NCBI GenBank assembly: GCA_947497495.1
Contig: CANMGT010000011.1
Span: 1 to 64,000, forward strand
Direction of reading: 5' to 3'
DNA: 64,000 nt
Origin: an uncultured Lentibacter sp.
Lineage (GTDB): Bacteria > Pseudomonadota > Alphaproteobacteria > Rhodobacterales > Rhodobacteraceae
In this document: piece by piece, positions 34,037 to 41,744 of the stretch
How positions within the stretch are numbered: the first letter of the stretch is position 1
Layout: the number at the start of each line of letters is the position of its first letter
Program-made: the position numbers and the translations under genes
The notes under the pieces: model-generated
Databases searched by the model: none
The model's input: only the letters and a program-made list of their open reading frames with translations
Told to the model about the DNA's origin: nothing

Positions 34037-34819
34037 TCAACCGAGCCATACATCCAGGAAAAGCATAAGGGCGAGTCCTATCGACAGGCCAAGCGTGGCC
34101 TTATTCTGGTGCCCACTTCGGTGCGTTTCGGGGATGATTTCATGACTGATGACGTAAAGCATGGCACCAGCGGCAAATGCGAGGCCCCAAGGAAGAAGGG
34201 GCTGTGAAAAAGTGATTATTCCTGCGCCAAGCAATCCACCGATAGGCTCAACCATACCCGTAAGCGCAGCAATGCCCCAGGCGCGGCCTTTCGAATATCC
34301 TTCGCCGAGGAGCGATACCGCCACGGCCAAACCTTCTGGGGCGTTTTGCAATCCGATGCCAATCGCAAGCGGCAAACCACCAGAAATGCCTTCCGCACCA
34401 AAGCCGACACCCACCGCGAGCCCTTCGGGAAAATTGTGGATTGTGATAGCAATGATGAACAACCAGACGCGTCGCAGCGATGCTCCCTCAGGTCCTTCAC
34501 GGCCAGAGCTGAAATGCTCATGTGGCAGTTTCTCGTTCATCAATGCTACCGCACCCATTCCGAGGAGAATTGCCACGCACACGATAGCAGCCGGGGCTGC
34601 CCCGTTCTCATACCGCAACTCAGCTGCATCAAGTGCGGGAATGATCAAAGAAAAGAATGACGCTGCCAGCATCACTCCCGCCGCAAATCCAAGCGACAGG
34701 TCACGCGTTGCGCGCGAAGGGATCCGCCCAAAGAGCACTGGTATGGCGCCAATGGCTGTCAGTGACCCAGCGGCCAAACTGCCCAGAAACCCGAGCATGA
34801 TGGGGGAGAGAGAGTCCAA
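34037..34819 (-). CDS. ZIP-family metal transporter
   Basis: A 260-residue ZupT-like ZIP transporter with eight membrane segments. Diagnostic sequences are AITIHNFPEGLAVGVGFGA (helix 4 metal site) and GIGLQNAPEGLAVAVSLL (helix 5), with GMVEPIGGLLGA and AGAMLYVISHEIIPETH later. ZIP proteins move divalent metal into the cytoplasm, which is unexpected in a resistance operon; import or bidirectional balance could be meant. The start is a TTG at 34819; ATG at 34798 is an alternative. Confidence 0.9.
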   Translation of the reverse strand: MDSLSPIMLGFLGSLAAGSLTAIGAIPVLFGRIPSRATRDLSLGFAAGVMLAASFFSLIIPALDAAELRYENGAAPAAIVCVAILLGMGAVALMNEKLPHEHFSSGREGPEGASLRRVWLFIIAITIHNFPEGLAVGVGFGAEGISGGLPLAIGIGLQNAPEGLAVAVSLLGEGYSKGRAWGIAALTGMVEPIGGLLGAGIITFSQPLLPWGLAFAAGAMLYVISHEIIPETHRSGHQNKATLGLSIGLALMLFLDVWLG

Positions 34820-34845
34820 ATTCAGTTCTTTCGTGATTGATTGCT

Positions 34846-35295
34846 TCAGTTGCCGGGATAGCTGGAAAATACTTCCGTCGATCCGTCATTCTTTAAGAGG
34901 AATACGTCATAGGCCACACGCCAGCGGCTTTGATCCATACCGGGAGAGCCGAGCGGCATTCCCGGGACAGCGAGGCCGACAGCGTCCGGTCTATCGCTCA
35001 GCAATCTGCGAATATCATCCGCCGGCACATGACCCTCGATCACGTAGCCATCAATGAGGGCCGTGTGACAGGATACCATGCGTTGCGGGACGCCATTATC
35101 GAGTTTGAAGCGGACGAGAAGCGAGGCAAACATGTCCTCGCCGGAGGGTGCAAAACCGTTTTCTTCAAGGTGCTCCATCCATGCCAGACAGCACCCGCAG
35201 CCATTTGTTTTTTTGACGTCGATCGGCGTCGCTTGGGCAAAGGCCTGTGTGGCGATACCGAGTAAGAAAGCAGTTGCGAGCGTAAGTTGTCTCAT
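34846..35295 (-). CDS. DUF411 metal-binding protein
   Basis: A 149-residue exported protein with signal peptide ending QAFAQ. The DUF411 signature is clear: VKKTNGCGCCLAWMEHLEENGF (CGCC), VSCHTALIDGYVIEGHVPADDI, and GLAVPGMPLGSPGM. DUF411 proteins occur with copper and silver efflux genes and are thought to bind metal through the Cys and Met residues. The gene is spaced 3 bases from the upstream gene in the Sco/Dsb operon. Confidence 0.92.
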   Translation of the reverse strand: MRQLTLATAFLLGIATQAFAQATPIDVKKTNGCGCCLAWMEHLEENGFAPSGEDMFASLLVRFKLDNGVPQRMVSCHTALIDGYVIEGHVPADDIRRLLSDRPDAVGLAVPGMPLGSPGMDQSRWRVAYDVFLLKNDGSTEVFSSYPGN

Positions 35296-35298
35296 GTT

Positions 35299-35808
35299 CT
35301 AGAGCCTTTCTAGCGTCGCGGTGGCGACGTTCTGATCCTGCAATACTGAAAACTGCGTGCAACTTTCTTGGAGGCGCACCAAAACGCCGGTGTCAGTCTC
35401 TGCATCGCTTGCCGCTTCGGCAAGCCGATCTCCTGACATCGTATCTGTCGGTCGACCATCCACGCGCACTTCATTGTACAGGTCATACTCTGCCGCCAGA
35501 GCTAGGACCACTTCAGCGCGATCAGGTGCAAAAAAGCCTGCCGTATTCAACAAAGCGGGGTCGGAGACCGGACGAGCTGGCGGCTCTGGTGTCCAGCCGA
35601 CTTGTTCTGGTTCAACGACCACATTTGCGAAGGCGGTCAGCGGTTGAACTGACATTTCTGGTGTCTGCAATGGCGTAGGCTGCCAATCCGACACTGCAGC
35701 AAGTGCTATCGGGACAGGGGCCATCTTCCAGCTGGCTGGAGATTCTAGTAGTAAAGCCACGGCAACGCTTGCTCCCGCCGCAGCGATAGCTGGGTATCTC
35801 AATTTCAT
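35299..35808 (-). CDS. Exported hypothetical protein
   Basis: A 169-residue product with an N-terminal hydrophobic segment (IAAAGASVAVALLLESPA), then a Pro-rich linker and an acidic Ala-rich domain with one Cys (LQESCTQFSVL). No family recognised. It overlaps the Sco gene by 4 bases and is thus translationally coupled to copper-chaperone genes; a periplasmic role is likely, details unknown. Confidence 0.8.
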   Translation of the reverse strand: MKLRYPAIAAAGASVAVALLLESPASWKMAPVPIALAAVSDWQPTPLQTPEMSVQPLTAFANVVVEPEQVGWTPEPPARPVSDPALLNTAGFFAPDRAEVVLALAAEYDLYNEVRVDGRPTDTMSGDRLAEAASDAETDTGVLVRLQESCTQFSVLQDQNVATATLERL

Positions 35809-36431
35809 GATGTTTCTTCTTCTGTTCTTGTCAGCACGCGGCGGATCTTTGGTACGGCGAATTCTCGTGGTTCATGGTAGTCTATGGTACCGGCGAACTG
35901 CCCCTCTGAATCGAAGAGGAAAACGCTCGCCGTGTGGTTCATCGTGTAGTCGTCGCCCTCGGTGGCGACTTTTTCATAACTTGCGCGGAAGCCTGCAGCG
36001 GCGCGTGCCGTTTCACTCAGCGTTCCGCTCCAACCTTGAATGGCTGGGTGAAAATAGCTGACATATTCGGCCATGGCCGCCACAGTATCGCGCTCTGGAT
36101 CAACTGTAATGAACACAACATCCATGTCCGCGACGCCGTCTCCAAGATCGTCAAGCCAGCCTGAAATATCTGACAGCGTGGTGGGGCAGACATCCGGGCA
36201 GTAAGTGAAACCGAAAAACACTATGGATGGATTACCTAGTAGTGTTGTTGGTCCGACCATTGACCCGACTTGGTCGGTCATTCGAAATTCCATCTGGGTG
36301 AGTGGCAAGGGTCGCTGGGCCACCAGCTCAGGCGCGCCGGGACCATCGACCTGCCACCATCCGATGTACAGCGCGAGCGCAAGCATCCCGCTTCCTACGG
36401 CACCATAAGTGATGAGGGTTCTTCGGTTCAT
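35805..36431 (-). CDS. Sco-family copper chaperone, copy 1
   Basis: A 208-residue membrane-anchored thioredoxin-fold protein: N-terminal helix (LITYGAVGSGMLALALYIGW), CxxxC copper site in FFGFTYCPDVCPTTLS, DPERDT and the distal His in YTMNHTASVFLFD. Sco proteins deliver copper or reduce thiols during CuA site assembly of cytochrome oxidase. Start ATG at 36431 overlaps the PCuAC stop. A second Sco gene heads the operon (38008). Confidence 0.93.
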   Translation of the reverse strand: MNRRTLITYGAVGSGMLALALYIGWWQVDGPGAPELVAQRPLPLTQMEFRMTDQVGSMVGPTTLLGNPSIVFFGFTYCPDVCPTTLSDISGWLDDLGDGVADMDVVFITVDPERDTVAAMAEYVSYFHPAIQGWSGTLSETARAAAGFRASYEKVATEGDDYTMNHTASVFLFDSEGQFAGTIDYHEPREFAVPKIRRVLTRTEEETS

Positions 36432-36895
36432 CAACCCTCAGGCCCACGCGCTGAGATCCCTAGGATTGGCACGTCAACGGTCAGGGTTCCGCCGTCGGCA
36501 AAGTTCAATGTCAACGGAAAGGTTTCACCTTCCACCATCTTGATTTGCGGTCGCATCAGCATAGCATGCAGGCCACCAGGCTCTAGCGAAACACTTTCAC
36601 CTGGCGGAATCATGATGTCTCCAGCAGGAGCCATAGAGCTGACGCCATTTGCGTCGGTCTTGGTTTCATGAATATCCGGCATCATAGAGAGCGGCGTTTC
36701 TAAACCAACCAGCGTAGCCGAATCAGTGCCGTTGTTCCGAATGGTCATGTAGGCCGCACCCGGACGGTTGACGCCAATTGACGCGCGGGCCCAAGCGTTT
36801 TCAACTACCACGTCCTCAGAGTCAGCAACGGTCGTCGTCGGCAAGCCGATGAACAGACAAGAAGCAATAACAGCGGCTGTAATGGATGGTTTCAT
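36431..36895 (-). CDS. PCu(A)C periplasmic copper chaperone
   Basis: A 154-residue exported protein with signal peptide ending TVADS. It has the PCuAC motif set: ENAWARAS, AAYMTIRNNG, MMPDIHETKTDANGVSSM and GGLHAMLMRP, giving the H(M)X10MX21HXM copper ligands. It passes Cu(I) to Sco or directly to CuA sites. Start MKPSITAAV was chosen for the signal peptide. Coupled to the Sco gene downstream. Confidence 0.92.
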   Translation of the reverse strand: MKPSITAAVIASCLFIGLPTTTVADSEDVVVENAWARASIGVNRPGAAYMTIRNNGTDSATLVGLETPLSMMPDIHETKTDANGVSSMAPAGDIMIPPGESVSLEPGGLHAMLMRPQIKMVEGETFPLTLNFADGGTLTVDVPILGISARGPEG

Positions 36896-36923
36896 GTTTT
36901 CGTTCCTCTCAATAGTGAGCTGG

Positions 36924-37583
36924 TCACGACCCGATCGCCGCGACTTCGGCCGCGACCAACGCGCGAAGTTCCTCAGCTCCAAAAGGATCAAGGGGTTTGC
37001 CATTCACAAAAAAGGTGGGGGTTTGACGCACACCCATTGTCTCAACATCCGCGCGGTCTTGATTGAGGATCGCCAGCGTTTGTGGCGCTCTCATCTGGTT
37101 TTGTGCGGCTTCAACGTCCAGGCCCGTCTTTTCCGCAATGCCGAGAATCAATCCGGGCGCTGGTTCCCCGTGCGACGCCCAACGTGGCTGAAACTCAAGG
37201 AGCGCTTCTTTGACCGGAATATACACGTCTTGCATGCGCGCCGCTTCCATCACCCTTATTGCTTCTTCCGAAGCTGCGCCGTGAAAGGGGGTATAGCGAA
37301 GAACGACCCGAACCTGTCCGTCGTGCTCCGCTATGATGTCCTTGATGACCGGGTAGAATGCCCGACAGGCTTCACAGGCTGGATCGAAGAACTCCACGAT
37401 TGTGACAGGCGCATCCACTGGCCCTATGATGGGCGAGTAGGGCCGCATCAGTGCCTCAGCGATTTCAGGCTGGACCGGCTCGACTTGTGCAATCGAAGCA
37501 GGGCGGGACTGATACCAGACAGCGGCGGCAAAGATCGCAAGGCCGACTGCCAAAACGGATAGAACGATTGATCTATTTTTCAT
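36924..37583 (-). CDS. DsbA-family thiol oxidoreductase
   Basis: A 219-residue product with an N-terminal membrane anchor or signal (IVLSVLAVGLAIFAAAVWY), then a DsbA-type thioredoxin fold with active site FFDPACEACRAF (CxxC) and cis-Pro region VRQTPTFFVNGKPL. It acts on periplasmic disulfides. It overlaps the DsbB gene by 4 bases, so the pair forms a complete oxidation couple inside this metal operon. Confidence 0.9.
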   Translation of the reverse strand: MKNRSIVLSVLAVGLAIFAAAVWYQSRPASIAQVEPVQPEIAEALMRPYSPIIGPVDAPVTIVEFFDPACEACRAFYPVIKDIIAEHDGQVRVVLRYTPFHGAASEEAIRVMEAARMQDVYIPVKEALLEFQPRWASHGEPAPGLILGIAEKTGLDVEAAQNQMRAPQTLAILNQDRADVETMGVRQTPTFFVNGKPLDPFGAEELRALVAAEVAAIGS

Positions 37584-38005
37584 GTGCGGGGCTCCTTCAG
37601 GGAGAGAAATGATAAGAACGCGATGAGCGCAAATGCGGTGAGCGCTAGAAGTGGGATAGGGATGCCCAGAAACAACTGGTTGTCACCTGTGCAGGACGGG
37701 CCGGTCGCGGTGCAGGGTTGGATTGGTTCCGGCAGGATGCCAGTGTAAAGGCCCATGTGCCAAAGCGCGACCCCTGCACCGCCAAGCGCGAGTGCAATGC
37801 CATAGCAGCCGACCCGATCATCCTGCCACCATAGGCCAAGACCCAAAACGACAGCCAACGGAAACATGAACGCGCGCTGAAACCAGCATAGGTTGCAAGG
37901 TGCTTGCCCTAACACCTCACCAATATAGAGCACGGATAGCGAACTTGTGAGCGCCACGATCCAGGCCCCGATCAGAGCGGTGTCTTTGGACATTGCGAGA
38001 CTCAC
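37580..38005 (-). CDS. DsbB-like quinone-linked disulfide oxidase
   Basis: A 141-residue membrane protein with four helices. It has the first Cys pair in GQAPCNLCWFQR and the second in CTATGPSC, as in DsbB/BdbC. It re-oxidises the DsbA partner encoded downstream. The start is a GTG at 38005 with GAGG upstream, two bases after the Sco gene stop. Confidence 0.92.
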   Translation of the reverse strand: MSLAMSKDTALIGAWIVALTSSLSVLYIGEVLGQAPCNLCWFQRAFMFPLAVVLGLGLWWQDDRVGCYGIALALGGAGVALWHMGLYTGILPEPIQPCTATGPSCTGDNQLFLGIPIPLLALTAFALIAFLSFLSLKEPRT

Positions 38006-38007
38006 AT

Positions 38008-38598
38008 CTACATCCTCACTCTTAGGTCAGAGACGATTTCTTCCGCCGGCGTGCCATAAGTCCAAGCTCCAGCATATCCGCCCTGCGGATCAAAGAGGAA
38101 CAATTGCGAGGAATGCCCCATGGTATAGCCATCTGGCGAGGCGGCTTCCTCGATCTTTTCATAGTAGATGCGAAATGTTTTGGACGTTCTCTCAATTTGA
38201 TCGGCGGTGCCCGTCAGTCCGATGATATTGGCGTCGAAATATGGGATAAACTCAGCTAGCGCTTGCTGTGTGTCGCGTTCTGGGTCAATCGAGATAAAGA
38301 GCGGCTGGACCTGTGTCGCATCGGAGCCAAGCGCGTCCATGACAGCGGCAATCTCGGCCAGAGTTGTGGGGCAAACATCCGGGCAGTTTGCAAAGCCAAA
38401 GAAAATGAGCATCCAGCGCCCGGTGAAATATTCATCTGTCTGGACCATCCCTTGATGATCGGTCAGCTCGAAATCCGCACGGTACGCCGGATCACCAGTT
38501 TGTTGTTCGCCTCTGATAGAAATCTGCAGCAAGGCAAACCCCACAATCGCGATCGCGGCGAGTCCCCAAAGCCCTTTTTGTAATTTAGATAATCTCAT
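38008..38598 (-). CDS. Sco-family copper chaperone, copy 2
   Basis: A 196-residue Sco protein with an N-terminal helix (GLWGLAAIAIVGFALLQIS), FFGFANCPDVCPTTLA (CxxxC), DPERDTQQAL and the His in YTMGHSSQLFLFD. It is the first gene of the nine-gene operon to 33559 and lies behind a MerR-type promoter at 38636-38666. The two Sco copies differ enough to be separate paralogs. Confidence 0.93.
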   Translation of the reverse strand: MRLSKLQKGLWGLAAIAIVGFALLQISIRGEQQTGDPAYRADFELTDHQGMVQTDEYFTGRWMLIFFGFANCPDVCPTTLAEIAAVMDALGSDATQVQPLFISIDPERDTQQALAEFIPYFDANIIGLTGTADQIERTSKTFRIYYEKIEEAASPDGYTMGHSSQLFLFDPQGGYAGAWTYGTPAEEIVSDLRVRM

Positions 38599-38635
38599 TG
38601 GTCGTGTTGCGCCCGATTCAACCCTGTTTCAGGGC

Positions 38636-38666
38636 TTTCTAAATGTTCTAGCTGCTAGAGGTTCAA
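38636..38666 (-). promoter_or_regulatory. MerR-type operator-promoter 3 (before Sco/Dsb operon)
   Basis: Minus strand: TTGAAC, 19-base spacer with half-sites CTCTAG and CTAGAA three bases apart, then TAGAAA. The Sco gene start is 37 bases downstream. It is divergent from the MerR gene, which starts 105 bases to the right. Confidence 0.72.
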
Positions 38667-38736
38667 GTTGTTTCTTGGGGTAGTGAGCGAGGTTCACGCA
38701 CCCGTGAACAAAAGACTGGTTTAAACGTGCCAATTT

Positions 38737-38757
38737 CTATAGCTACCGTCACTATAG
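38737..38757. promoter_or_regulatory. CTATAG dyad before the MerR gene
   Basis: Two CTATAG hexamers nine bases apart, 13 bases before the regulator's ATG. The half-site matches the right half of the MerR operators but the spacing differs, and no TTGAAC box is present. Possibly an autoregulatory site of different geometry. Confidence 0.4.
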
Positions 38758-38770
38758 ATATGGAGGTTTC

Positions 38771-39199
38771 ATGCTTACAATTGGTAGCTTGGGAAAGAAA
38801 ACCGGTACAAAGGTTCAGACCATTCGGTACTATGAACAGATCGGGCTAATGCCCGAGCCGGGCCGGACTGAAGGGGGGCAGCGGCGCTATGGGGACACGC
38901 AGGTCGATCGCCTATCGTTTATTCGGCATTCACGACAGTTGGGATTTCCACTGGAAGCGATCCGCGAGCTTCTCGATCTGAGTGACAATCCTGACCGCTC
39001 ATGCCACGAGGCCGATTCGATCGCGCGTCGGCAACTCAAGCAGGTCGAATTGCGGATGGATCGGCTGAAGGCACTGCGCACCGAGCTGAAGCGTATGATC
39101 CACGAATGCAGCGGTGGAAATACAGCGGACTGCAAGGTTCTCGAAGTCTTGCGTGATCATTCAGAATGTTTGACTGATCATAATGCAATTGGCGCGTAG
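38771..39199 (+). CDS. MerR-family metal regulator (ZntR/PbrR/CadR-like)
   Basis: A 142-residue MerR regulator: HTH at 1-40 (IGSLGKKTGTKVQTIRYYEQ, LMPEPGRTEGGQRRY), a dimerisation helix, and metal ligands Cys78, Cys113 and Cys121 matching the ZntR/PbrR pattern, plus an extra Cys133. Such proteins bind between -35 and -10 and untwist 19-20-base spacers on metal binding. Five promoters of this design lie within 12 kb. The likely inducers are Zn, Cd or Pb, given the ATPase, CDF and LspA genes under its sites. Confidence 0.92.
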   Translation: MLTIGSLGKKTGTKVQTIRYYEQIGLMPEPGRTEGGQRRYGDTQVDRLSFIRHSRQLGFPLEAIRELLDLSDNPDRSCHEADSIARRQLKQVELRMDRLKALRTELKRMIHECSGGNTADCKVLEVLRDHSECLTDHNAIGA

Positions 39200-39239
39200 A
39201 GAAATATCATTCTGAGAGGCCGCATCTGAAAAAAATGGC

Positions 39240-39270
39240 TTGAACCTCTAGTCACTATAGCCTGTATCAA
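39240..39270 (+). promoter_or_regulatory. MerR-type operator-promoter 4 (before GH3 gene)
   Basis: TTGAAC, 19-base spacer with half-sites CTCTAG and CTATAG three bases apart, then TATCAA. This is the best-formed of the five sites. The GH3-family gene starts 35 bases after it. Confidence 0.75.
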
Positions 39271-39304
39271 GCATATGCACTTGAGGTGCACGTACTTTCT
39301 TTAG

Positions 39305-40864
39305 ATGGCTCAAGGTTTCGATATGGTTGGTTTCAAGCTCTATGTGATCTTTGGTAGGTTAGCCACGCCAGTGGTTCGGTTCTTCGCATCTCGTGCGCAG
39401 AAGCCGCGCGCTGCAATAATTGAAAGTCAGAGCAAAACACTTCGTCAATTGATCCGAAAGGCGCGCGACACAAGATTTGGGCGTGATCATGGATTTGAAA
39501 AGATCCGCGATTTACAGGATTATCAAGCCTCTGTCCCAGTTAGAAATTACGAAGATTTCCAAAAACAGTATTGGGCGAGTAGCTTCCCGGTTCTTGACGA
39601 TGTTACTTGGCCAGGACGAATACCCTATTTCGCCAAGACCTCAGGAACAACGTCAGGAAAATCCAAATTCATACCTTGCACCCGCGCGATGGTGCGGGCG
39701 AACAACCGGGCTGGAATACAGGTTATCATGGCGCATTTTAACGCAATGCCCGAAAGCCGAATTCTGCTGGGTCGGTACTTCATGTTCGCAGGCAGTCCAA
39801 ATCTGGAGGAACTGGCACAAAATGTCTTTGCTGGCGAGCTCAGCGGTATCGCGGCACGCGAAACCCCATTTTGGGCCGGGCGAGACAGGTACTATCCGCC
39901 AGTGGAGTTGGCTGCGGTCACGGATTGGCGAGAAAAACTGAGGCTGATTTCTGATGATTGCGTAGACAAGAACATCCGAGCAATTGGCGGCCTCCCTTCC
40001 TGGCTCTCGATTTTGTTCGCCTGTATGGCGGAACGCTCGCCAAACGTCGGGACGCGGCTGTCCAACTGGTTCCCCGACCTGCAACTGATCGTCCATGGAG
40101 GAATGAGTTTCGAACCCTATCGCGACCAGTTTTCCAAACTGACCAGTGGCCTTGAGGTAGATTTTCGGGAAGTTTATGCTGCAAGTGAGGGGTTTTTCGC
40201 CGTCTCTGACAGAGCTTACGGTGAGGGGATGCGGTTGATCGCGAACTGCGGAGTTTTTTACGAATTCATCCCATTAGATCGTTATCAGAGTGACGACCCA
40301 CCACGATGCTGGTTGGCGGAGGTCGCCGTAGACGTCGACTATGTTCTTGTTGTTACGACCTGTGCCGGCCTGTGGAGCTACGTCGTGGGCGATATAATTC
40401 GCTTCGTCGATATCGACAATTTCAGGCTCCGTTTCGCAGGCCGTATCTCGCAAACACTTTCACAGTTTGGCGAGAAGGTGTTGAATGAAGAGGTCGAAGC
40501 TGCCTTTGCGAAAGTCGGGCAATATCACGGGCTGGAGCTAAACGACTTTACCATTTGCCCTCAGTTCGAAGACAATAAGGGGCGCTATATCTTCGTTATC
40601 GAGTTCACAGCATCCAGCAAGCCTGTGAACAATAGGCAGCTTGCAGCTGAGATAGACTCTGCTTTGCAGGCTGCCAACTCGGGATATGCTACACGGCGTT
40701 TGAATGACGTGGCCATCCTTCCCCCTATTTTGCATGTATTGCCGGCCGGTTCCTTTGCTGCCTGGATGGAGAAAAACGGGCAAGCCGGCGGACAGCATAA
40801 GGTACCGCGTACTATCCAAGAAAAGCAGCTGTGGGAATTGGTACCATCATCTTTCCTAGGTTGA
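39305..40864 (+). CDS. GH3-family acyl-amido synthetase-like protein
   Basis: A 519-residue ANL-superfamily protein of the GH3 type. It has the ATP-binding motif YFAKTSGTTSGKSKFIP near residues 108-124, EVYAASEGFFAV around 285, and YVVGDIIRFVD with FAGRISQTLSQFGEKV further on. Plant GH3 enzymes conjugate amino acids to acyl substrates; bacterial members are mostly uncharacterised. Its placement behind a MerR metal operator suggests a product used under metal stress, perhaps a chelator or modified envelope component, which is inference. Confidence 0.85.
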   Translation: MAQGFDMVGFKLYVIFGRLATPVVRFFASRAQKPRAAIIESQSKTLRQLIRKARDTRFGRDHGFEKIRDLQDYQASVPVRNYEDFQKQYWASSFPVLDDVTWPGRIPYFAKTSGTTSGKSKFIPCTRAMVRANNRAGIQVIMAHFNAMPESRILLGRYFMFAGSPNLEELAQNVFAGELSGIAARETPFWAGRDRYYPPVELAAVTDWREKLRLISDDCVDKNIRAIGGLPSWLSILFACMAERSPNVGTRLSNWFPDLQLIVHGGMSFEPYRDQFSKLTSGLEVDFREVYAASEGFFAVSDRAYGEGMRLIANCGVFYEFIPLDRYQSDDPPRCWLAEVAVDVDYVLVVTTCAGLWSYVVGDIIRFVDIDNFRLRFAGRISQTLSQFGEKVLNEEVEAAFAKVGQYHGLELNDFTICPQFEDNKGRYIFVIEFTASSKPVNNRQLAAEIDSALQAANSGYATRRLNDVAILPPILHVLPAGSFAAWMEKNGQAGGQHKVPRTIQEKQLWELVPSSFLG

Positions 40865-40913
40865 CGTCGGTCATAGAGGGTTCAAGATCAAAATGCCAAA
40901 GACAAATTTGGGG

Positions 40914-40944
40914 TTGAAGCTACAGCCACTATAGCAATTACAAC
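40914..40944 (+). promoter_or_regulatory. MerR-type operator-promoter 5 (before transglutaminase/CDF unit)
   Basis: TTGAAG, 19-base spacer with half-sites CTACAG and CTATAG three bases apart, then TACAAC. The transglutaminase-like gene begins 30 bases downstream. An incomplete minus-strand TTGAAC-CCTCTA sequence at about 40873-40885 may be a relic of another site. Confidence 0.7.
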
Positions 40945-40973
40945 TTTCTTTAGGCGATTCGAGGAGATGAAAA

Positions 40974-41744
40974 TTGACCACCAGTGACCCAGCAATTGCA
41001 ACCACCCCAATCTTAAACTTCAACCATCCATCGATCAAGCACTTGGTGGATGATAAGGGATGGCGTTCCCTTCCGATCCATCAACGTATCGGGGCGGTAT
41101 ACGATTTCGTACGCAATGAAATAGCGTTTGGTTACAATCGAGCTGATAACATCTCGGCCGCCGATGTGCTGGCTGATGGGTTTGGCCAATGCAATACAAA
41201 GGGCTCGCTTATGATGGCGTTGTTGCGTGCTGTCGGAGTGCGGTGCCGTCTTCACGGGTTCACCATTCACAAAGAACTGCAACGTGGTGTCGTGCCGGAA
41301 CTGGTTTATCCCATCGCACCAGACGAAATCATCCATTCCTGGGTCGAGGTGGAAACGGAAACCGGTTGGGCCAACCTAGAAGGGTTCATTTTGGATTCAG
41401 AGTTCCTGTCAGTTCTACAATCTACATTCTCAGACACAACCAGCCTCTGCGGTTATGGGGCAGGTACTGATTGTCTGATGGCTCCTCTTGTCGAATGGAA
41501 CGGTGGCGACACCTACATCCAGAAAACTGGCATCGTGCAGGATTTCGGCACGTTCGACACGCCAGACGATTTTTATGCCAACCATCGACAGTCGTTCAGT
41601 TTTGTGAAGGATCTTTTGTATCGGCATATCGTCCGACATTGGATGAATGCCCGCGTCCGACGCATTCGGACAGGGCGCGTTCCGCGCATTCCCGGCATGG
41701 CGCTTCCCAATCACGACCACGAGGGATCGCCCCATGCCTCATGA
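40974..41744 (+). CDS. Transglutaminase-like cysteine protease-fold protein
   Basis: A 256-residue protein with a transglutaminase-like core. ADVLADGFGQCNTKGSLMMALLRAVGVRCRLHG holds the catalytic Cys near residue 75, and HSWVEVETETGWANLE the His near residue 123. No signal peptide, so probably cytoplasmic. The start is a TTG with AGGAG upstream. It overlaps the CDF exporter gene by 11 bases and is behind a MerR operator, so it is made together with the exporter; the substrate is unknown. Confidence 0.83.
   Translation: MTTSDPAIATTPILNFNHPSIKHLVDDKGWRSLPIHQRIGAVYDFVRNEIAFGYNRADNISAADVLADGFGQCNTKGSLMMALLRAVGVRCRLHGFTIHKELQRGVVPELVYPIAPDEIIHSWVEVETETGWANLEGFILDSEFLSVLQSTFSDTTSLCGYGAGTDCLMAPLVEWNGGDTYIQKTGIVQDFGTFDTPDDFYANHRQSFSFVKDLLYRHIVRHWMNARVRRIRTGRVPRIPGMALPNHDHEGSPHAS

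Noticed and set aside
40873..40885. Minus-strand TTGAAC followed by CCTCTA as a sixth MerR site
   Set aside because: Only the -35 and left half-site are present; no right half-site or -10, and no gene follows in that direction.
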